The translations under genes and the position numbers were made by a program. The notes under the pieces were generated by a model. The model made no database searches. It saw only the letters and a program-made list of their open reading frames with translations, and had not been told where the DNA came from. From PCRC01 sp017848435 (lineage in GTDB: Bacteria > Pseudomonadota > Gammaproteobacteria > Burkholderiales > Burkholderiaceae_C), in NCBI GenBank assembly GCA_965284315.1, contig OZ260072.1, forward strand, positions 2,914,001-2,978,000: 64,000 bases of DNA. Direction: 5' to 3'. Numbering within the stretch: position 1 is the first letter of the stretch; each line of letters opens with the position of its first letter. Positions 59,132 through 64,000 of the stretch are shown piece after piece.

Positions 59132-59776
59132 CTACTCCAGCACGGGCAAGACGGGCAGTTCCGCCGCCGCAATGGCCTGCGCCTCGCTGGCGGGAACGCC
59201 CATGGCGCGCAGCACCAGTTCGGCCGCGTCGGTGCCGGCGTCGCGCCAGGTCTTGTGCCCTTCCTGCACCATGCGCATCGCCGAAAGCACGGTGCCGCCC
59301 ACCATGGCCAGCACCGAGGCCAGTTGCTCCGGCCGGAAGGTGTAGCGCCCGGCCTCCAGCCCGTGCACCACGTCGTGCAAAGGCAAGCCGATCAGCAGGG
59401 CCTCGAACGACGGGTTGGAGAGCGCGTAGCGCATCATGAATTTGCCCCAGTACGGCTCTTCATGTGACCGGCGGATGAACACGCGAATGGCCATCGCCAG
59501 CCGCCGCTCTGGCTCGGCGACGCGGTCCAGTGCGAGAGCCAGGCGTGTCCCCATCTCGGCCGTCACATGGCCGGAAACGTCGGCGAACAAGGTGCTCAGG
59601 TCGCCGATGTTGTTGTAGATGGTGCCCCTGGCCACGCCCGCAATTGACGCCAGCTCGCTGACGTTGGCCTCGGGGTCGCCGTGCTCGGAGAACAGCTGCA
59701 TCGCCGCCTTGTAGATGCGGGCTTTGCGCGGGTTAAGCGCAGCGGTTTCAGGCACCTGGGAACTGGTGGTCGTCAT
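59132..59776 (-). CDS. TetR family transcriptional regulator
   Basis: 214 residues. N-terminal TetR helix-turn-helix (about 15-65: ARIYKAAMQLFSEHGDPEANVSELASIAGVARGTIYNNIG), then a ligand domain similar to AefR-type regulators. Target genes unknown; the neighbouring esterase or TRAP permease genes are candidates. Confidence 0.88.
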   Translation of the reverse strand: MTTTSSQVPETAALNPRKARIYKAAMQLFSEHGDPEANVSELASIAGVARGTIYNNIGDLSTLFADVSGHVTAEMGTRLALALDRVAEPERRLAMAIRVFIRRSHEEPYWGKFMMRYALSNPSFEALLIGLPLHDVVHGLEAGRYTFRPEQLASVLAMVGGTVLSAMRMVQEGHKTWRDAGTDAAELVLRAMGVPASEAQAIAAAELPVLPVLE

Positions 59777-59810
59777 GTCGCATGGGGAATAACGTCAGTC
59801 TACAGTCTGC

Positions 59811-61988
59811 TCAGGTTGTCGCGAAAAACTGGCGAACCGGTTCCAGCCACTCAAACTGCGCCACCCCCAGTGGCACGAACGCGACCAGGACCATGCCAAC
59901 CAACATGACAATCACCGGCAAGATCCAGCGCTCATAGCGGCTGTAAAAACCAAGGTGACGGACTTCTGCATCAGCCGCGTCAATCTCGGCTTCGCCCACC
60001 ACCTGGCGGGTCAGCAACTGGTTGAGCGCCACTGGCGGCGACAGGTAGCCCAGCTCAAAGGCCACCAGCACAATCATCCAGAAGTGGACTGGGTCGATGC
60101 CGTTGTTGTAGGCAATTGGCGCCAAAGTGCTGGAGACCAGAATCACTGCGCCAAACGGGTCCATCACCATGCCAACAAACACCAGCACCAACATCAAGAA
60201 GGCCACGGCGATCCACGGACTGGAAAACTCCAGCGGCACCACGCTCATGATCTCCGAGCGTTCAATCACACCGCCCACGGCCAGCGACAAGGCCATCAGG
60301 GTGATCAGCGCACCAATGTGGCCGATGGTCTCGTTGGCGGCAGCGCGGATGGCCGGTTCCAGCCGGGGGCTGGTGGTCGGTGGGTGCAGGGCTGTGGCGC
60401 TGGGCGACACCGGCAACACCAGGCTCGGGTCGGGCCGTGTGCGCTTGCGGTTGATCCACTTCTCCAGAATCAGCAGCAGCAGCATCAGCACCGGCATGAT
60501 GGTCGGTGCGCTGATCTCGTTGAGGCTGGTGTCCAGGGCAACGTCGTAGAACACCACGATTGCCACAGCCAGCGCAGCGTAGGGCAACACATGCACGCTC
60601 TCGCGCAGCATGGCGCGAATCGCCACCATCGGAACTTCAATCTGCTCGCGCTGTGTGCGCCGCAATTGCGACAGCAAGAAAAACAGCGTCGACGTCAGGA
60701 AAAACACAAACAGCCCCCAGTGGTACAGCTGGGCCGTGGTGACCTGCTTGTTCAGCATCGCGATCAACACCACCAGCAAACAAGGCCGCAGCACCACGCC
60801 CAAAGAACCCGACATCGCCGTGGCCGCCAGCGCCAGCTGGCGTGTGCCACCGGCGTGCAGCACTTCACGGTAAATGATGGCACCAGCAGCGATCACAAAA
60901 ATGCCGGAGGCCCCGGTATAAGCCGTGGGCAGCGCAGCGGCCAGCAGAATGATGTAAGTCAACAACTCCGGCGACAGCCGCCAGGGTCGCAGCAGATTGA
61001 GAAAACGGTCAACGATGTCGGTCTGCTTGAGCAACATGCCGGCAAAAATGAACAATGCCAGGTTCAAGAAGATGGTGGGCAACTCCATCAGTTGGTTGAT
61101 GTAAATGGCCTGGCCAGACGGGTGGCCGGTAGACAAAAAGTACAGGCCCGAGGTCATGCCCATGAAGGCAAACAGCGGGGTTGACAACAACGCCAGCCCC
61201 CAACTGCCCAGGCCTTCGTTGGATTGCGGTCGCCACAGGCGGTAGACGGAGATCACCAGCAGGCTCGCGAACAGCAGCATCCACAGCAAATGCAGAAACG
61301 GGTTCTCAACTTCCAAGCCTGTGCCACTGGTGATTTGGTAATAGCGAACGCACGAATAGAGCAGAAGAGCCGAGGCCACAGCCATCGAGAGGTTCGTGAC
61401 CAAATGGTCTCGCGCGTAACGCGGCGGACGGATGCTGATGTGGTGGTTGGCCAGGGTGGTGGTCACCGCAGCAATGGCAAACATCAACAACAGAATCAGC
61501 GGGCGGTTGTCGGTGCCGATTTCGAACAGCGCAAAGAACCCGGTCTCGATCGTCCGGAAAAGCCGTACGCCAGGGGTGATTTCATTGACCACGCGCTCGT
61601 AAAATGCGTGCTTCATCTGGCACTCGTTGCGTGCCGCTGCGAGGGCTGCGCGCTGGTCATCGGCCGACTCGGGTTTGTCGCCGAACAGCGCGTCCACCGC
61701 GTCGCTGGCGGGGGCAGCCGCAGACGGCTTCTGGTTCGCCGAGAGTTGCGCTTCTGCGTTGCTGTCGCGGTCACAAGCCGGTCGCACCGGGTCGGCGCGC
61801 AGCATGAAGTACTGGACTTGCTCGGCAGGCTTGCCAAACAGGGCCTCGCCCATGTTGAGCATCCGGCCATGGAGCATTTCACCGGTACTGATCACGAGTG
61901 TCAGCACCAGAAGGCAAAACACCGGCAGGCTGGACAGCCATTCAAGCGGTGTGCGGTTCAGCAAACCGCGAGAACCGGTATTTCCCAT
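59811..61988 (-). CDS. TRAP transporter permease with fused large and small parts
   Basis: 725 residues, longer than a normal DctM (~430). The N-terminal ~240 residues hold about four to five transmembrane segments and a periplasmic loop with a Cys pair, resembling a small DctQ-like part. From about 260 on is a DctM-like large permease (LPTIFLNLALFIFAGMLLKQTD, PTAYTGASGIFVIAAGAIIYREVL, MDPFGAVILVSSTLAPIAYNNGIDPVHFWMIV, ELGYLSPPVALNQLL). Cytoplasmic membrane; imports an unknown substrate using an ion gradient. The solute-binding protein gene lies directly upstream. Confidence 0.84.
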   Translation of the reverse strand: MGNTGSRGLLNRTPLEWLSSLPVFCLLVLTLVISTGEMLHGRMLNMGEALFGKPAEQVQYFMLRADPVRPACDRDSNAEAQLSANQKPSAAAPASDAVDALFGDKPESADDQRAALAAARNECQMKHAFYERVVNEITPGVRLFRTIETGFFALFEIGTDNRPLILLLMFAIAAVTTTLANHHISIRPPRYARDHLVTNLSMAVASALLLYSCVRYYQITSGTGLEVENPFLHLLWMLLFASLLVISVYRLWRPQSNEGLGSWGLALLSTPLFAFMGMTSGLYFLSTGHPSGQAIYINQLMELPTIFLNLALFIFAGMLLKQTDIVDRFLNLLRPWRLSPELLTYIILLAAALPTAYTGASGIFVIAAGAIIYREVLHAGGTRQLALAATAMSGSLGVVLRPCLLVVLIAMLNKQVTTAQLYHWGLFVFFLTSTLFFLLSQLRRTQREQIEVPMVAIRAMLRESVHVLPYAALAVAIVVFYDVALDTSLNEISAPTIMPVLMLLLLILEKWINRKRTRPDPSLVLPVSPSATALHPPTTSPRLEPAIRAAANETIGHIGALITLMALSLAVGGVIERSEIMSVVPLEFSSPWIAVAFLMLVLVFVGMVMDPFGAVILVSSTLAPIAYNNGIDPVHFWMIVLVAFELGYLSPPVALNQLLTRQVVGEAEIDAADAEVRHLGFYSRYERWILPVIVMLVGMVLVAFVPLGVAQFEWLEPVRQFFATT

Positions 61989-61989
61989 C

Positions 61990-63039
61990 TTATTGCCACT
62001 CTTCCTCTGATTTGGTCGCGCATTCCGCGTCGGCCGCGTTCACGCTGCAACGCACGCGCTTGAGCACCTTCAGCCCGGTTTTGTTGTACAAGCCTTGCTT
62101 GGCAATGTCCAAACGGGACTCGCGCAGCATCAAGGTGTATTTGTTGCCGTCCTGTGCGCTCAAGTCCATCCAGGTCTCAGCGGGAATGCTGAGCTCGGCA
62201 GCGTCAATCACCTTCTTGGCCCGGTCAAAGTTACTGGACCAGTACTCACGCGACTTTTGCCCAAAACCGGCAGGGAACTTGGCCTGGTTGATCACCATCT
62301 GGTAGCTCAGGATCAAGATGGGAAACCGCACCACGGCGCCCTTCTTGCCCACGCCCTTGTAGAGCTCCAGAGGCTTGTAGGCCAGTGCAGGTGCCGCCAC
62401 AAAATCCACCGAGCCGTTGTTGAACTTGGTGGAGAAGTTGCTCACGTCGGCGGAAATCGGCTGGGCGCCAATTTTCTGGATCATTACCGCCTGGGCCTTG
62501 TCGTAGTCAAAGGCGGCGATCTTCTTGCCGGCCAGTGCCTCGACCGAGTTGATCTTGCGGTCATTCACCACCGGGTAAGCAGCGCCCATGGGCATGATGC
62601 CGGCCACTTCGTACTTGCCTTCCACCATCAGCTTGGCGGCCTCCGGACGGGCAAAGGTCTGGATTACGCGGCGCACCACCTCGTAGCTGCCTTCCATGTC
62701 AATCTTGCCATTGCGCAGAATGGTGGTGGAGCCCAGCGTGTCAATCGACGCCGAGACGGCGTTGAACTGGCGCGTGCGGAAGCCCATGGCCATCACGCCG
62801 TCACACTGGCCGGTGCGAAAATCTTCGGTCGCAACACGCTCATCGGTGTAGGCCTTCAACTCAATCTGTGCGCCATTTTTCTGCATTTCCAGCGCATAGT
62901 CCTTGGCTTGGTTGAACACGTCACCGCTATTGCCCAGCAGGTCATAGACACAGACTTTTTGGTTAGCCTGTGCGCTTGCGCCAAAGGCCAGGGCGATGCC
63001 AACAAATGCGGCGGTACGAAGGGATTTGAATGCGTTCAT
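61990..63039 (-). CDS. Exported putative solute-binding protein of a TRAP-like system
   Basis: 349 residues from the ATG at 63039, supported by GAGGAGT upstream. Signal peptide about 1-25 (ending ASAQA). The mature protein (KVCVYDLLGNSGDVFNQAKDYALEMQKNGAQIELKAYTDERVATEDFRTGQCDGV) looks like a periplasmic binding protein but not a standard DctP. It ends with a Cys-containing tail (RVRCSVNAADAEC). The stop is 1 bp from the permease start, so they are clearly partners. Confidence 0.75.
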   Translation of the reverse strand: MNAFKSLRTAAFVGIALAFGASAQANQKVCVYDLLGNSGDVFNQAKDYALEMQKNGAQIELKAYTDERVATEDFRTGQCDGVMAMGFRTRQFNAVSASIDTLGSTTILRNGKIDMEGSYEVVRRVIQTFARPEAAKLMVEGKYEVAGIMPMGAAYPVVNDRKINSVEALAGKKIAAFDYDKAQAVMIQKIGAQPISADVSNFSTKFNNGSVDFVAAPALAYKPLELYKGVGKKGAVVRFPILILSYQMVINQAKFPAGFGQKSREYWSSNFDRAKKVIDAAELSIPAETWMDLSAQDGNKYTLMLRESRLDIAKQGLYNKTGLKVLKRVRCSVNAADAECATKSEEEWQ

Positions 63040-63114
63040 GAACACTCCTCAAGGAAGCCGCCGTCTGGCGGCAACAAAGTTGATACAGGGCTGACTTGGA
63101 ACTAGGTAAAAGGC

Positions 63115-64000
63115 TTACTTCAGGAATTCGCTCGCATCGATGGTGTCTTTGGCGACTTTCTTTTCGTCCCAGAAAGTTCCCAGGCGGCCAACCGGTGTGC
63201 GCGAGCCGGTGCCGATGGTCCAGTCGCGGTCCGACATCTGCTGAATGGTCGCGCCTGCTGCTTCGTCGATGTAACGGTAGTTTTTGTTGGGCGCGTAACC
63301 TGGTGCCGAAGCAAACCGCTTCACCACCTCGCGGATGCGCTGTTTGTCATCAGTGAAGCCGGCGCTGATGGCGGCCAACACGTGTGGCAAGCGCACGCCT
63401 TGCTGCTCACCCAGAGCCATCGCCTGATTGAAGGTTCCGGCCACGTCTTTGCCTTCAGAGGCACCGGGCACCACGCTCCACACTGTGGCGCGAATGGCCT
63501 GGGGCGTACCCCACCACTTGGCGTTGTCCAGGCAACCCATCGCGAATTCGGCCTTGAGCGGGATGTCGGTTGGCACGTTGACCGCTTTTTCAGCGGCCAC
63601 GTCGTTCACCATGGCCTGCAGGCCGGAGATGCTGCCCAGCAGGTAAATGAGCTGGTCAAAGTCGGAGTTTTTACGGCGGAATTTGGGGCAGGTTTCGCCG
63701 TACTGGAAGCGGTATTTTTTCTCCAGGCTCTGGCGCATCTGCACATAGGCGGCCAGCTGGCGGCGGGCGGAGCGCTCCAGCAAACGCTTGTGGCTGGTGC
63801 GGGCATCTTGCGCATCGGCGGTGCGGCGGTCACGCAGGGCACGCAGGTAGCGCAGCTCTTCGGTGTTGGCGTCGTTGTCGGCACACAAACTGGCCGAGGT
63901 GGACAGGATGGACTCCAGGCCAGACGGGTCACCGTAAAACGAACGGAAAGAGCCAATCAGCGGCACCATGGCCATCGCATGGGTGCAGCCCATGTTCAGG
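63115..64000 (-). CDS. Exported/lipoprotein-like protein of unknown function, 5' end cut by window edge
   Basis: At least 295 residues; the frame continues past the right edge (LN before MGCTHAMA), so the start is missing. MGCTHAMA looks like the end of a signal peptide, possibly with a lipobox Cys. The mature part is helical and basic (TSHKRLLERSARRQLAAYVQMRQSLEKKYRFQYG), with Cys residues. No family recognised. Lying just upstream of the solute-binding gene, it may be an accessory part of the same transporter. Confidence 0.65.
   Translation of the reverse strand, partial: LNMGCTHAMAMVPLIGSFRSFYGDPSGLESILSTSASLCADNDANTEELRYLRALRDRRTADAQDARTSHKRLLERSARRQLAAYVQMRQSLEKKYRFQYGETCPKFRRKNSDFDQLIYLLGSISGLQAMVNDVAAEKAVNVPTDIPLKAEFAMGCLDNAKWWGTPQAIRATVWSVVPGASEGKDVAGTFNQAMALGEQQGVRLPHVLAAISAGFTDDKQRIREVVKRFASAPGYAPNKNYRYIDEAAGATIQQMSDRDWTIGTGSRTPVGRLGTFWDEKKVAKDTIDASEFLK

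Overview
The window is a piece of a GC-rich betaproteobacterial chromosome, most likely from a Comamonadaceae member (Rhodoferax/Polaromonas/Acidovorax-like). This rests on the gene orders (glnA-ntrB-ntrC-xth; mltG-tmk-holB-pilZ-tatD), the overall gene content, and a degenerate ~65-bp dispersed repeat of a kind I associate with that family. Taxonomy is inferred, not proven. I see no rRNA, tRNA or CRISPR array.

Layout. 1-4221: the end of a type I restriction locus (hsdS fragment), followed in a tight operon by an OLD-type ATPase/TOPRIM protein and an AlbA_2/Schlafen-like protein. The first 2.6 kb is clearly more AT-rich than the rest, which suggests transfer. 4326-8449: a PQQ alcohol dehydrogenase, an exported pentapeptide-repeat protein and a cytochrome c on the minus strand, divergent from a LuxR-type response regulator. 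8512-13871: rsuA, an exported YVTN propeller protein, a NodB-type deacetylase, a sterol-desaturase-like protein, an EI24 membrane protein and a molybdopterin-binding protein. 13872-18851: the nitrogen regulon core glnA-ntrB-ntrC, with a readable sigma-54 promoter and two NtrC sites. 18954-23943 (minus): exonuclease III, an LpxO-like hydroxylase, a PHA-depolymerase-like esterase, a DUF4337 protein, folA and thyA. 24075-28089: a YciI/VOC/SRPBCC/DUF1428 operon ending in an ECF42-type sigma factor, with a matching ECF42 promoter inside it. 28094-36412: assorted enzymes, including a single-frame TadA-haloalkane dehalogenase fusion, an LD-carboxypeptidase with a His-rich tail, an aldehyde dehydrogenase and PPK2. 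36596-43010: a penicillin-acylase-family hydrolase, then a chorismate-lyase-like gene leading bioA-bioD-bioF. 43011-45494: a BrkB/YihY protein and a CHASE3 histidine kinase.

45514-50802 is a compact filamentous prophage (Inoviridae). It has a repressor on the minus strand, then rep, ssDNA-binding protein, major coat protein, one or two tiny membrane proteins, a pIII-like protein, a DUF2523 protein, a Zot assembly ATPase and a small membrane protein. It is flanked by sites resembling the XerCD dif site, so it seems to be integrated at or near the replication terminus. Its repressor gene reads through attL, so its C-terminus should change when the phage excises.

50839-59776 returns to housekeeping genes: ankyrin protein, tatD, pilZ, holB, tmk, mltG, ygfZ, NRDE protein, a thioesterase-GNAT fusion, an esterase and a TetR regulator. 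59811-64000 (minus) is a TRAP-like transport cluster: a fused permease, an exported solute-binding protein and an unrecognised exported protein cut by the right edge.

Strongest leads: the restriction-linked OLD + AlbA_2 module; the dif-integrated inovirus with its recombination-dependent repressor tail and two genes of 56 and 22 codons; the ECF42 promoter/operon; the TadA-dehalogenase fusion; and dispersed-repeat copies embedded in-frame in two genes, one of them in the spacer region of a self-cleaving acylase.
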